Shown piece after piece: positions 33,637 to 45,432 of a DNA stretch of 64,000 nucleotides. Made by a program: the position numbers and the translations under genes. This DNA comes from Chara braunii (lineage: Eukaryota > Streptophyta > Charophyceae > Charales > Characeae): NCBI GenBank assembly GCA_003427395.1, contig BFEA01000028.1:3782360-3846359 (forward strand), in the 5' to 3' direction. How positions within the stretch are numbered: the stretch's first letter is position 1; each line of letters begins with the position of its first letter. The notes under the pieces were generated by a model, which saw nothing but the letters and a program-made list of their open reading frames with translations, searched no databases and was not told the DNA's origin.

Positions 33637-34188
33637 NNNNNNNNNNNNNNNNNNNNNNNNNNNNNNNNNNNNNNNNNNNNNNNNNNNNNNNNNNNNNNNN
33701 NNNNNNNNNNNNNNNNNNNNNNNNNNNNNNNNNNNNNNNNNNNNNNNNNNNNNNNNNNNNNNNNNNNNNNNNNNNNNNNNNNNNNNNNNNNNNNNNNNNN
33801 NNNNNNNNNNNNNNNNNNNNNNNNNNNNNNNNNNNNNNNNNNNNNNNNNNNNNNNNNNNNNNNNNNNNNNNNNNNNNNNNNNNNNNNNNNNNNNNNNNNN
33901 NNNNNNNNNNNNNNNNNNNNNNNNNNNNNNNNNNNNNNNNNNNNNNNNNNNNNNNNNNNNNNNNNNNNNNNNNNNNNNNNNNNNNNNNNNNNNNNNNNNN
34001 NNNNNNNNNNNNNNNNNNNNNNNNNNNNNNNNNNNNNNNNNNNNNNNNNNNNNNNNNNNNNNNNNNNNNNNNNNNNNNNNNNNNNNNNNNNNNNNNNNNN
34101 NNNNNNNNNNNNNNNNNNNNNNNNNNNNNNNNNNNNNNNNNNNNNNNNNNNNNNNNNNNNNNNNNNNNNNNNNNNNNNNNNNNNNNNN
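33637..34188. other. Assembly gap (N)
   Basis: 552 N. Long open frames drawn across it are artefacts. Confidence 0.98.
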
Positions 34189-35890
34189 CTAGTAATTGTA
34201 TTGGAATACAAGAGTTTTTTCTTTTCGAAATCCGAATAGAAAGCGTACCCGTTGTATTCGAATACAACCTGTGCGATTTCTATTATAGGTACTCTGCTAT
34301 TCGATAAAAGTGCACCCATACCGTTTCAATTTCAAAAAAGGCTTAAGGACCACGACCTCCTCGCCCTCATACGGGCAGCTACCGGTCCTATGCGGTCCTG
34401 GCCCTTGCAAGGCCTCAAAACCTCAAAATGCCCACCCTCCCGACGACCACGACGTTGAAATTTGATTGACGTTGAAATGTCTCAGGGGGGAAAACGTAAC
34501 ACTGACGGGCTGCGAACATCTGGACAACAGTTTCAACCTCTTCAGTTCGTCTTCTACTACTCCCAGATCGAACAGGCTGCATACGTATTGTCAAACCTTG
34601 GGGCCAACTTCTAGCATCTCTTAGAACAATGCACGAAGAGTTCAACATTAGTTGTTGTCGTTCTTCAATATGACCACGTGTCTTTATCACTACCTCCTCT
34701 TTATCGCCAAAGCGAGTGATAGAGACGGGGTAGAAGAGATGTGGAATGAAGCCCGTCATAATAGACACACAGACAATTCCACACAAAAGTCATTGTGACA
34801 AGTGAGTTTGCCGCACAATAAACTTAATAAGACAATATAAAATTGCACGGCCTCACTTCAATTTCTTATCCTACGGCAAAGAAAAATAAGAAGAAATAAA
34901 TAAGGATTCAAATTTTTCTATGTTTGTCTATTTATTATTTATTTGTATGATGACATTCCTATCTGAGAGTGTTCAGGCACTACAGCCACGACTTGTCTGA
35001 TCAAAACAACAACACATTTGGTAAGTAGCAAGCATCCACAGAACAGCACACAGGTGAGTAGAGTCAGCCAACAATAACACAAACAATCAATATATAAGTT
35101 GCCCAACCTTTTGCTGTCTCACTACAGATACTCGCGCCCGACACCAGGACTGATCCGTGGCACTACGACATATTCCCGTGTTGTAGCCCGTCAGTGCACC
35201 AAGTGCAAGTGTCGATCCCTCACTAATCTTCAGGGAAATGGCAACGCACACCTCCTGCCACGTGTCACCCCTAGTCTGGCTAATGCAACGCCTCCATGGA
35301 GTATGCCATGTCAACATCAATGGTCAGTAACTAGAATGCCACGTCAACATCAATGGCCAGCATCTAGAATGCCACGACAATAGTGCATCATCTACCAACC
35401 CATTTGTCATTGGTATGCCACATCAGACTGAAGGTACCGATGGAGTCTAGAAGCGCGACACAGGTAAGTGTTATGCCAGGCAATACCCCATTGAGTCTTG
35501 AATATCATATCAGCACCCACGAGCCATGCCACGTAGGATGCGCTTCCGATGCCATACCAGTAGTCTCCTTCCCCCAGTCTCTCTCTCTTTCTCTCTGTGC
35601 AATCGTCCAACGTCGTGTCAGCGCCGCAGCCAACAATGCTCCTCGCCCGTCTCCAATCATCACCTCAGCAACACTTCGCCATGTCAGCAATGTCACCGTC
35701 TTCCTCTTCAAGTTTACATCATCATCTTCGTCGGGTGGGTGCGCACGTGTGTCAATCAATGTCCAGAATGTCCAGATTGCGATGGTAATTGTGTGCATCT
35801 ATAGACGCGATTCAATATTTGCAGGGCACCTCCCGTACTTACCTTAGCGCGTCGAGGAACGCAACAACAGATCTCGACAAAGGAGGTAAG
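34189..35890. other. Leader region of element 2, no gene seen
   Basis: It holds an 18-bp perfect palindrome (GTTGTATTCGAATACAAC, 34251-34268). At 35303-35375 a 33-bp repeat is built on TGCCACGTCAACATCAATGG. Many ATGCCACGTCAGC-like words recur in the LTR. Confidence 0.5.
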
Positions 35891-35902
35891 CTCTGATACC
35901 AA
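35891..35902 (-). promoter_or_regulatory. Primer-binding site for initiator tRNA-Met
   Basis: The minus strand reads TGGTATCAGAGC, the exact 12-nt complement of the 3' end of plant initiator tRNA-Met, 3 nt after an LTR ending in TACA. This position and sequence are standard for plant LTR retrotransposons. Confidence 0.88.
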
Positions 35903-35905
35903 ATT

Positions 35906-36820
35906 GTAATGAACCCAGTCAGGAGAGAAACTCGTCAAGCGTCGAAATACAAGATGTCTAAAGAATGATAAATATCTTCAACAATCATGAAATGTGATTT
36001 GTAGAACAATGTCTCCTAACCATAGGACGAAGCTGATAGGAGGGAGAATGGACTTAGAGGGTGGAAGAGAAAGTATCCATCAATGCCCTTGTAGATAGAT
36101 CCCCCTCAATCCCCACTCCTTCTTCGGGTATCTCCCAACGTCCACGTCAACAAATAGTATCCCAGAAACGAGTCTGACAAGATCTGATCACAGCATAGTG
36201 CCACGTAGGCACAAATCTTCCATGAAAACGTCTCTGCAGCACGCAATATCGACAACATCAGCAGGTAAGTTTCCTTCTCTCACTCTATAATCCCCATAGT
36301 TCCTGATCACCCTCCTTGTCGAATACCCAATCTTTGTCGAAGACAGTGTGGCATGCGACACCTCAGCAATGCCAAAGACAGCTTCGTAAGTGTCACGTCA
36401 GCAACCAAGAAGACTAGCCCCCAGAAGCAGAGGGGCACCAGCCGCAATGCACAGTCTCGTGTCATCGTCGCACAATGCCAGCGTAGTGCCAATGTCTTGC
36501 CAATGTCCAGGCAGCGTCGTGCCAGCGTCTAGCCAGCGTCCAGGCAACGTCGTGATTGACAAGCCTCTGGTCTCTCATGTACAAAGGCTCAGATTGACTC
36601 ACAGTCGACGGCCTGGATCGCGTACAATTACAGACTTCCCCTTGGACCAAATGCTGTCTGGATACCTGCGTACAACCAAGTGTGTGTCTGATCGATGGTT
36701 TGGATTGAGTCTGTGAAGACTTTTAACTTGTGAGCCTCAATATTCTGAGTTACAGTTGACTTCGGTCAACTGTCGGGCGCAAGGCCTCTAGGCCTCGTTC
36801 CAGGGGCTTTGTTTCCCACA
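35906..36820 (-). repeat. 5' LTR of element 2
   Basis: Bounded by TGTGGGAAAC (minus-strand start at 36820) and TTACA (end at 35906), i.e. TG...CA termini, directly before the primer-binding site. Internal part 36350-36560 repeats GCCAGCGTC-like words. No second LTR was found, so the boundary at 36820 rests on the TG terminus and the switch to mitochondrial sequence. Confidence 0.65.
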
Positions 36821-37159
36821 GTTGGACGCATGGCCTTCAGGCGGAACAGTGGCCTGCGCGTGGCCCCCTTGGCCGACGACATAGAAAACCTGAGTAGATC
36901 TGGATTTTGTGATCAAGCGGGTAAACCACATGCCAAATTGGCCTGGGTGAACTTGGATATTGCAAAGATTCTTAAAAAATCTAATCAGATTCTACAAGGT
37001 GTTTGTAATTATTATAGTTTTGTACACAATCGTACCAAGCTGCGTCGTATTCAATATATCATACAATATTCCGCCATGGCCACACTAGGTCGGCATATTT
37101 GGGCGGTTTATTGTAATGGATTCATTAAAGAAGTAACAGAACTCAATAACGAAACGTAG
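36821..37159 (+). pseudogene. Group II intron maturase domain X fragment (NUMT)
   Basis: The open frame 36809-37159 encodes, from about codon 13, APLADDIENLSRSGFCD, GKPHAKLAWVNLDIAKILK, LQGVCNYYSFVHNRTKLRRI and YIIQYSAMATLGRHIW. This is the thumb/domain X region of mitochondrial group II maturases, which binds intron RNA for splicing. There are no internal stops over about 100 residues. The upstream RT part is absent here, and sequence switches to LTR at 36820. It may derive from the same intron class as 1660-2030 but does not overlap it. Confidence 0.85.
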
Positions 37160-37239
37160 ATAATAAACATACTAAAACAAAGTAAACTAAGAGATCCCCT
37201 ATGCTCTGCGGCACAGAACGCCGGTTCACATCCCGAAAC

Positions 37240-37472
37240 CAACAATCATACTTGCCCCGACCCTGCAGCATAGGCTGCCGTTCCAGTCGCAGGGCTGTTT
37301 GGTCCAGTAAATTCAAGGCAGGGTCCTGCTGGACAAGCCTTTTATCCTGGTCGGCCAACAATCATACTCGCCCCGACCCTGCAGCATAGGCTGCCGCTCG
37401 AGCCGCAGGGCAGTTTGACCCAGTACATTCAAAGCAGAGCCCTGCTGCCTTTTATCCCGGTCCGCCGCTTCC
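37240..37472. repeat. 117-bp tandem duplication
   Basis: AACAATCATACTTGCCCCG at 37241 recurs as AACAATCATACTCGCCCCG at 37358. The copies share ACCCTGCAGCATAGGCTGCC and the later TTTTATCC block. Confidence 0.9.
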
Positions 37473-37981
37473 TTCTGATCAGGTAAGGTGCCCAACCCGG
37501 TCGATCAGGTTGTTACCCTTACAAGCGGGAACCGGGTGAACGTACCCTGAGAACAAGCAGCATCAATCAAGACTCGGTTAGGCCTCCCATAAGCAATCTT
37601 TTTGATCTGGCCGTCCGATAGTGACTCTTCTTACTAATCCAATCACTTGCTCTGGCCGATTGGTTGAGCAGTTTAATTAACCTGACAATCGAATTCTTCT
37701 TAACCATCCCAGCTGAAAGGCCGGACTCGCTATAATGCTGGACTACGCCTCGACGATCAGCTCAATAGCGTGCAACCCTAAGGCTTGCTCACATTGACCT
37801 CTTTTGTTGCCTCATGCTGCAGAAGTTTCTGACCTCTTCCACTGCCTCGTACGGCTATTGCTGCAGAAATTGTAGTCACCTCACATTAATCATCCCTGCT
37901 AACTGCAGCAAGTTCATGCGTGCCAGATTTACCGCCGCTACAGGACCCACAAGCAGTCGTCTGCTTGGTCCCCGTGCAACA

Positions 37982-38290
37982 TGTGAAAATGCAAACAATT
38001 ACCCTTGTAAAGGTAAGTGTTCTGACACTGTGCCAGACTCTTCCATCAGAGTTTCACCAGCTTGTGTTTTAGATTTTGTGAAAATGCAAACAATGACCCT
38101 TATAAAGGTAATTGTTCTGACACCGTGCCACCAGACTCTTCCATCAGAGTTTCACCAGCTCTTGTTTTAGATTTTGTGAAAATGCAAACAATGACCCTTA
38201 TAAAGGTAATTGTTCTGACGCCATGCCTCCAGACTCTTCCATCGGAGTTTCACCAGCTCATAAGGGCAATGTGTGTTTTAGATTTTTCAC
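37982..38290. repeat. 95-98-bp tandem repeat, three copies
   Basis: TGTGAAAATGCAAACAATKA starts copies at 37982, 38077 and 38175, and each ends in CCAGCTTGTGTTTTAGATTT or close. The third copy is truncated. Related words recur at 39957-40200. Confidence 0.93.
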
Positions 38291-38299
38291 CATAATAGC

Positions 38300-38850
38300 C
38301 CAACCTGATGTGCTCATTTGAACATGCTGAACGTTCACGTTCAAATGCGCACTTTCACAACATGCATGGGCGCGTTCAAGCGCGCACGGTTCAAAACGTG
38401 CATGGGCGCATTCAAACGCACCACGTGGCATAGAATAGGAAAAAACTGGACGCACGCCCCCTGCCGGCACGTGCATGTCAGAAGCCACCGAGAAGCGTGC
38501 GCAGTATAAAAAAAAAAAAAAAAAAAGCATTATGTATGCGTTTGTGAGTTTGTGTATGTGTGTGTGCATGCATGTGTGAGTGTGTGTATGTTCTCTTATA
38601 TAGTCTAATTAATTGATACTAAAATAATTCTGTATTGTGATATATATGGTATAATTACTTAGGCTATACATTATAAATTTACAATTCAATCCTCCGAGTG
38701 TGTGTTTTTGTTTGTGTGTTTCTGTGTGTCTGTGTCTGTGTATGCGTTTGTGTTGTTTTAAAACACCCCAGATTTTCTCTCTCATTCCCCTCACAAATCA
38801 TCACAAGCCATCCATAACGAAACAGTATAGATAGGCAATATAATAGAAAA
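38300..38850. other. Low-complexity and repeat-rich DNA, no gene seen
   Basis: A CATGGGCGCRTTCAARCGC repeat at 38360-38425, an A-run at 38509-38526 and TG-rich tracts at 38535-38590 and 38696-38755. Confidence 0.6.
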
Positions 38851-38981
38851 TGCGAGGTTGGCCACGTTCGTGTGGTTCAGCGCCAAGTGCCCACACACCC
38901 ATCTGCCGCCAAAGCGGCACACTTGCACATATACAGATGTATACATATGTATTTCAAACCATGAGGGGATGGATGGCAGAA

Positions 38982-39298
38982 GGCAACTTACCTAAGACAG
39001 AAGACTACTCCAGCAAGAAGGCACCGACCTGACCCCCTCAAAGGTCCGAAGAAACTTGAGCCTTCCGCATCGGCCCACAAAACCAAAAACTCGTTTACCA
39101 AAAACAATAAAATATAACAGGATTTGGCACTCCCGACATTCATCTCAAACTACACACTCGCATCACTGCCAACGAGGAGGAAGAAGATAAGCAACAACTT
39201 ACCTAAGACAGAAGACGACTCCAGCAAGAACGCACCGACCCCCCCTGCCAAGGGTCCCAAAACAACTGGGAAAGCCTTCCATGCCGGCCCACAAAACA
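38982..39298. repeat. Direct duplication of a roughly 105-bp segment
   Basis: CAACTTACCTAAGACAGAAG near 38983 recurs near 39196, and similarity continues through GGCCCACAAAACC (39075) and GGCCCACAAAACA (39285). The spacing is about 212 bp. Confidence 0.85.
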
Positions 39299-39430
39299 TA
39301 TATTCCCCCCAAAGAGAACTCGTGGCCACCCGTAAACATCCAAACAGCCCATGCTCTAAAGCAGGGCAAAGAATTAGCACGTGTATAATCATCAAAACCA
39401 GCAAGACGTGTGTGTGTGTGTGTGCGCGTT

Positions 39431-39553
39431 GTCATATTCGCTATATACTCGAGAAAAACATGACTATAGCAGATTATTTCCACGTGTGCATTGTCATATT
39501 CGCTATATACTCGAGAAAAACATGACTATGGCAGATTATTTCGTTGGACTTCC
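39431..39553. repeat. 62-bp tandem duplication
   Basis: GTCATATTCGCTATATACTC at 39431 recurs at 39493 with near identity up to GCAGATTATTTC. Confidence 0.93.
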
Positions 39554-39566
39554 ACCGACTCATCAG
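39539..39566 (-). ncRNA. Hammerhead-ribozyme-like core, second copy
   Basis: The minus strand reads CTGATGA (39566-39560), stem II GTCGG with CCAAC (four of five pairs), then GAAAT (39542-39538). It is preceded by GGGTTCAACCTC. The stem II mismatch and the missing stem I partner suggest a decayed copy. Confidence 0.42.
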
Positions 39567-39607
39567 GAGGTTGAACCCGTTCACATGTGTGTGTGTGTGT
39601 GTGTGTG

Positions 39608-39624
39608 AAACTCCGACTCGTCAG
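39608..39624 (-). ncRNA. Partial hammerhead-like core, third copy
   Basis: The minus strand reads CTGACGA then GTCGGAGTTTC, followed by a CA repeat where the stem II loop should be. It shares the upstream GGTTCAACCT block with the second copy. GTCGGAGTTTCAC is the exact complement of GTGAAACTCCGAC in the 4.77-kb copy, which implies an ancestral 13-bp stem II. The closing half and GAAA are missing. Confidence 0.35.
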
Positions 39625-39956
39625 CAGGTTGAACCGGTTCGTGTGCGTGTGTGTGAACAACGGGCGCACACACCCCCACCACCACCGCACACACACGCAT
39701 GCAGTAAAGAAAAAAATAAATTGTGTGTGTGTGTGAAATGCGAGCGAGCGAGCACACACACACACAGACTCAGATATGTCTTTGTTTTTCCGTTGTTCCG
39801 TTCTTCCGTTGGTTTATTTTCCATTATTTTGCAGCTGCCAATACGTTCAAGTTCAGACCGCACATTCAAAGCGTTCCATTCGTGAACGCAAAACCCGCAT
39901 TCAACGAACGCACAGTTTCATTGGCCCGTCCCACCCAGAAGAGTAGATGCAAAATC

Positions 39957-40200
39957 AAAGCAGCTTTACCTCTATTGCAAACAATGAAGTACACTTGAGA
40001 TGAACCAATCCAACAAAGAATGCTTTTACCTATCTAGCAAGCAACATGGGGCACACTAGATCCATTATATCCCATAATGTGTGTTTTAGATTTTCTTGCA
40101 GACAATGAAGCACACTTGAGATATGTTACTCCAAAACAAAAACAGCTTCACCTCCATGGCAAGCACCATGGGGCATAATAGATAGATCATATCCCTTTCT
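39957..40200. repeat. Roughly 121-bp tandem duplication
   Basis: GCAAACAATGAAGTACACTT at 39976 recurs as GCAGACAATGAAGCACACTT at 40097. GTGTGTTTTAGATTTT links it to the 98-bp repeat at 38 kb. Confidence 0.8.
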
Positions 40201-40575
40201 TAATTATCTCTACTTTGGCATTCTTGTCGGCACCCCTATTATTTGTTCTTCCAGCTCCCCTTTTACTCTGCCTCTCATGCACAAGGCTGGCCACGTTGAC
40301 TGTGGTATAGCACCAGCTGCCCGCATCCCTGGCACGCTTGCACGTTGTCAAATGAGGCGCTCAGTAAAGGGGGAGGTGCACTCCTGTCCATTTTTCTTCA
40401 AATCTTCAGCTTATATTTTCTCTGCTCTCTTGATGATCCTCATTCGTATGCCTTTACTAGTACACAAGGGGAGGGAGGAAGAAAGAGGTGGAAGATAAGA
40501 ATTCTATAGGAAGCAAGGGGCAGTGTAGGGAGGGGTAGAGTAGAGGAAGGGAAATGGAGGGGCAAAAAACAGATC
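40200..40575. other. No gene seen; dispersed repeat
   Basis: 40285-40350 (GGCCACGTTGACTGTGG ...) resembles 38858-38930, so a small dispersed repeat is present. Confidence 0.5.
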
Positions 40576-40577
40576 AA

Positions 40578-40586
40578 AGTGTGTGT

Positions 40587-40660
<74 letters not shown>
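40578..40660. repeat. (GT)n-(GA)n compound microsatellite
   Basis: A GT run followed directly by a GA run. Confidence 0.95.
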
Positions 40661-40661
<1 letters not shown>

Positions 40662-41099
40662 CCCGCACGCTGCTGGACGAGAGGAGAAGAAGAAACAGAC
40701 AACAAAAAAGAATGGAGTTCGAGCGTCAGAATTTTTCCCGAGCCCTGCTTCTCGGATTTGCCACTCGTCTTTCAGGTTAACTGCCTACAGTTTTGGTGTT
40801 CAGGTGCCTACAAAGGATACTCGTTTTTTTAACCCCTCAAACAGTTTCTGGCGGGGATTGAAAAATAAACTTTACCATCCATTTGGACCCCCGCTCGACT
40901 GGTTATATCAACGTTGGAGTTGCACGATGCCAGTCAGATGGCTGATGATATAATAGGGAAGATAACCGTGACACGACAATGCTAATCATGGTTACATAGA
41001 AATACAGTGCCTATCATGAGATGAATGATCTTCAAGGAAACAAATTCACGATGTCAGTAATAGCCATGAGAGGGATTCACACACACAAGTTAAAGGGGC

Positions 41100-42130
41100 C
41101 CTCTTAACAATTACAATGACATGATGATGATGATGATGATAATGCTGACGATGATGATGATGTTTACCATGATGATGACGATGACGTGGTGACGATAATG
41201 ATAATGATCTAGCAACGACAGTAATCATGACATGGCGATGACGGCAATTGAAAGAAGTGGTAGTGTGGATGCTACTGTTGCTGATATGATAATACTGATG
41301 GCATGAATAATAACGGCGTGCGATTTGATGAGAAGGCCATGCGAACCGTAAGGAATGATGCTGACCAGATGACAAAATGATGTGACGACGGTATAGGGCA
41401 ACAAGGTCACGAGGATAACGACAAGAAGACCTTGTGGAGACCAAGGCAAGAGTGGGGGTGCTGATTGATGATACCAACGTCGACAAGGGTAAAGGAACAG
41501 CCACGGCAATGGCATGGTCAATCATGGTGTGGGTGAAGATGGTATCCGTGAACGATAACGAGGGAGACGACGGCAAGCACTGCTATCACTGCAAGAACAA
41601 AAAGACTGCATTCGAATCGTGGAGGGCAGCGAAAAAGATCACATCGTCAGCTGGAACGATAACGACGTCAACAATGGCAATCAACGATATTGACGACGGC
41701 AATAATGTTGATGGTGTGGAATCTCTCCGGATAGCAATAACGATATTGTAATCCTTTTGAAAACGACACTTTTCACAATGATAATGACGATGATAGAACA
41801 CAGCGAAGGGTGTCAACGATCGCGCAACTAGTATGGAGGGAAAAACGATATAAAAAGTGCACAAACAAAGGACAATAGCAAGCAAAAGATTCTGAAACGG
41901 GTGAAGACGAGGAATGAGAACTGCGAAGGAAATCCCTCGTGGTGATAATGGAGGGGGATGAACGATAGCGGTGATTGATGGTGACGTTTACAGCAATACT
42001 AACGAGGTTGAAGACGAGTATGAAGACGATGATGAACATAACAACCTACAGGACGCAGAACCGTGAGAAAGACACGTGGTCAAATGATGACGACTCGGGC
42101 AACAAGCATGACAATGACTGCATGGCGGAG
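41100..42130. repeat. Cryptic ATG/ACG trinucleotide-rich region
   Basis: Nearly 1 kb is dominated by GAT, GAC, AAT and CAA triplets, with a pure (GAT)n core at 41121-41140. It is diffuse rather than an array. Open frames on both strands reflect the triplet bias. Confidence 0.75.
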
Positions 42131-43157
42131 TATAGTCCAGACAGTGAAAAGAGCCGGAGGGTGAGGAATTGTTTCTTCCAGAATAACAAAAAGAATCATC
42201 TGAGGGCACTTCAACATCGACCTCGTTTGCAGGGTGATTTTCCCAGCAGCACACCTGCAGTCATGCCATCCGTAGCTTACACTTTTTAAAGTCTTCCCAT
42301 TAGGATCCATCCTTGCAGCAGTGCCTAAGAACGAAATAAAAGCAGATAGCTCTTTCCGTTCCATAAGGCGCTGCCAACCTTGATTACAGATGTAGCGACG
42401 CCTTCAACAGCTTTCAGCGCCAACAATTCTCAAAGAATTCTCAAAGAATTCTCAAAGAATTATTACCACAGTTGCTCCATTCGTTGTCAGGATCACAAAG
42501 GAGAATTCCGAAACTGCCCCTGCAGCTGCAGTTGATCTATTGGTATTTTTTATGTTTCAGGCCGACATACCAGAAACGACCAGCCAGACCACAAATCTCC
42601 TATGGACCCCACCCGTACTCGACAATGAAATATGCACAAGACATGACGCAGTGGCGTTGGGAAAGCAGGCACGAGACTGTGCGTCAATCTCTTTACAGTC
42701 TGTTCCTCTCACATAGCGACCATCGAAGACGAACACGATCCATCCATACCTCACACCCGAACACGACTCTAGCACGCACTTGTACATCATTGCTGCTTGT
42801 CAGCATATCCATGTCTGCGGAGAGATGAGATGCTCTTGCCTAGCTGTTTCCCGACTGCCACAAACTTCCCCTCTCGATGTACTTGCTCTTAAGCCCCTAT
42901 TGTCTCAATCTGACATAACGGACAGGCCCAGCTCACAGAAGAATGAAGTGTATTTACATTGGGCCCCCATTCTCAAAATATGGACAAGAACTGGCTCACA
43001 GAGACGTTAGGGTAAAGAGGACCCGAGGCTGTGCGTCTTCATTTCTCACGTGCACGAACGATCGAAATGCACACAATTCCAAAAGCGGGCGCATCCTAAT
43101 CATACTCGCACGGAACCACAGACTACACATGCGCTCTTCCTTTTTTACGCGTGCGCA

Positions 43158-43160
<3 letters not shown>
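42130..43160. other. No recognisable gene
   Basis: Only a short AATTCTCAAAG triplication at 42427-42465 is noted. Confidence 0.5.
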
Positions 43161-43162
<2 letters not shown>

Positions 43163-43209
<47 letters not shown>

Positions 43210-43304
43210 AAAAGCGCCTACTCATACTCGCACAGAACCACACGCGCATGCACATGCGCTCTCCCTCATGCGTAAGCAATCTCCCTCTCTCTCTCGCTCG
43301 CTCG

Positions 43305-43339
<35 letters not shown>

Positions 43340-43340
43340 C
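43163..43340. repeat. (CT)n and (CA)n microsatellites
   Basis: CT run 43163-43206, then mixed CTCG/CT/CA runs 43284-43340. Both are flanked by copies of ACTCATACTCGCACNGAACC (43104 and 43221), so the block itself is duplicated. Confidence 0.93.
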
Positions 43341-44009
43341 TCCCGTTCCCACGCGCACAAATATGAGACCCACTGCGTGATTGGCGGATCCTTACATTTC
43401 CGTCCATTGAAGCCCAAACTTCGCGAGAGATGTCGGGGAGGAAGCAAAGCAGACGCACCTCTTATTCACGCACTCAAAACCAGAAGTGGAAAATAAAAAG
43501 GTTGACGCCCATTCTCACACACAAAAGAGAAGTAACGACAATGGAAAGAACAAAACGAACGACACAGGTTCTGATACACCAATGGAAACAGTGAGACATA
43601 ACATCTGACAGGCATCAATGGCACCCGCTTTTCGAGTTTGTGTGTTGTCATGTCCACTAAACATAACATCACAAAAAAAGCGTGACTCTCGGATTACAAT
43701 TCCGTCGGATTTTAACCGAGTCATTACGATGTTTAACCTCGACGGTCGGTGAATCCACTCCTCGACAACCAAAAAGAAAAAAAGCGCCGCCTCCCACTTC
43801 CTCCCTTCGTTAATCATATCAGCTAAAACTATCCGCGATGATCCTAGCGATACCTTCCTTCCTTCCTTCCTAAGTGGCATTGTCCACTTAAACAGACCAC
43901 ATTCCTTCGCATTAGGAAAAATACAAAGGGGTGAAGACCACACGCCGGCGACATCGCCATGCTCTTTCCTCAGACACAGACGCCTACAACATAGGCTCAA
44001 GATGGCGAT

Positions 44010-44935
44010 CGGTTCTGGAACTGCCATGGCGCGGCAGAGCAAAGTACAGGACACCTATGCTACTCACAACATAGCAATCCAGCTATCCTGCCACTACAAA
44101 GAGGCAGCAACGCAATGAACAAACAAAAGAAAGAATCGTAAATTCTGAAACTACAGGAACGATAGCAACGCAATCGAGAAACAAAAGAAAGAATCGTCAG
44201 GCGACAAGGCAGATGCCAAGAGCAGCACACTCGTCACTTTCCGCCTTCACCCCTACAACAAGAAGGGCTTGCAGTAATTACACTTCGCCCGCTTCCTTCT
44301 TCCTCGCGGGTTCTTCTAGCCACAGCCTGCGGCGAGCGAACTCAAGCAAACGTTCCCAAAGAAGGGCACATAATCAATCAGACGCGACCAATTTCCTTTT
44401 TCCTTTCCATACCTTCACAGTCCTTTCAGAGCGCGAATGTCAGTGATGACGCTTACGCACTTCCATCCGTTCCTCCTCTCATTCGTCCCTCCTCACTTCG
44501 ACAATCCCTCTGCAAGTGCGTTTGCAAATCTGTACCTCCTCTCATTCGTCCCTCTCAAGTTCGGCAATCCCTCTGCAAGTGCGTTTGCAAATCTGTACCG
44601 AGGTTGGTCGAAACGAGACTAAAGACTTCTTTACCGAAGTCTCAAACGAGACTTAACTCACACAATGCAGCCCAGGACCTGACTTAACTAGAACGGCCCA
44701 GGGTCCAGTCCTCTCCTCGTCCTCCCTACGTACAACTAGAGCGCTTTCTTCCTCTCTTCTTCCTCCTAGGTACAACTAGAGCGCTCCCTTCCTCTCCACC
44801 CCTTCCTACGTACAATACAAATAACTGCTCGATGATTCCTCAGCATCTACGGATCAATTCTTCGGCAAGTAAACACAGGCAAGCTCCGCGGGACCTTGAT
44901 TCGCCGCTTTTCCTCAAAAGTACCAAGCTGCACTG
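44010..44935 (-). repeat. Duplicated 3' flank of the LBD pair, copy 1
   Basis: Segments near 44033-44085, 44213-44360 and 44795-44890 match 46520-46570, 46635-46800 and 47135-47215 in order, with moderate divergence. An internal 63-bp tandem duplication lies at about 44472-44602 (CCTCTGCAAGTGCGTTTGC twice). Confidence 0.75.
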
Positions 44936-45310
44936 CTATAGTTGAGGACCCAGCAACTTCCCCATTTCTTGGGCAATATTGTACATACGCGAGGAAATAT
45001 GTTTGAAGAGTTTCTTGCCGTAGAGCGCCGTCCTTAACAGCGCCGCTCGCTCCGAAGCTCTCGCAGGTCCTTCGAGCAGACAGGGAGCGATCCCCAGAAC
45101 TGTCCGTTGCATTATAAAGAACTACTTCAGCTCCCGGGGCCTGAAGAGCAACTTCCTGTTTCGGCACGGAGACGGAACATGAGCAACCGTTGATAAACCT
45201 CTGACCAGATTGTCCTCTTCGCTGGAGAAGCTTGGGCGCTTTTCTTATTGACGGGCTCGCAAATCGTTCACCAGCTTGGTATCCGCATCTACAAGCTGTG
45301 TCCACTCATG
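44936..45310 (-). pseudogene. LBD (LOB-domain) pseudogene, tandem copy
   Basis: Reading the minus strand, pieces in different frames align in order with the intact gene at 47.3-47.9 kb. DTKLVNDLRARQ matches ITKLLHDLPVHQ of the GAS block and is followed by a stop. GCSCSVSVPKQEVALQA matches the leucine-zipper-like segment, and LYNATDSSG matches LHNAAANSG. The C-terminus SSRMYNIAQEMGKLLGPQL and a stop at 44936 match SSQMHNITQQMGSQLAAQL. The first half, including the zinc-binding CX2CX6CX3C block, is missing; a CT-rich minisatellite begins about 40 bp beyond. Frameshifts and the stop rule out a working protein. Confidence 0.82.
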
Positions 45311-45350
45311 CAGCCCATGTAAAACCTCTTCTCGTTTATGTGTGTGTGAG

Positions 45351-45432
45351 CGAGAGAGAGAGAGAACGGGAGCGTATCTCGTCCACCTTCTCTCTCTCTC
45401 TCTCTCTTGAGAGAAATGGTAAAGTCCGCAAG

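Larger units (their letters stand above)
28490..36820 (-). mobile_element. Old Ty3/gypsy chromovirus (element 2)
   Basis: On the minus strand: 5' LTR (35906-36820), primer-binding site for initiator tRNA-Met, gag, protease, RT, RNase H, integrase, chromodomain-like tail. Coding frames are heavily interrupted, the leader contains an N-gap, and no 3' LTR is visible. It is older and unrelated in sequence to element 1. Confidence 0.8.

Noticed and set aside
33165-34319. Open frames of 198-380 codons across the gap
   Set aside because: Most of their length is N.
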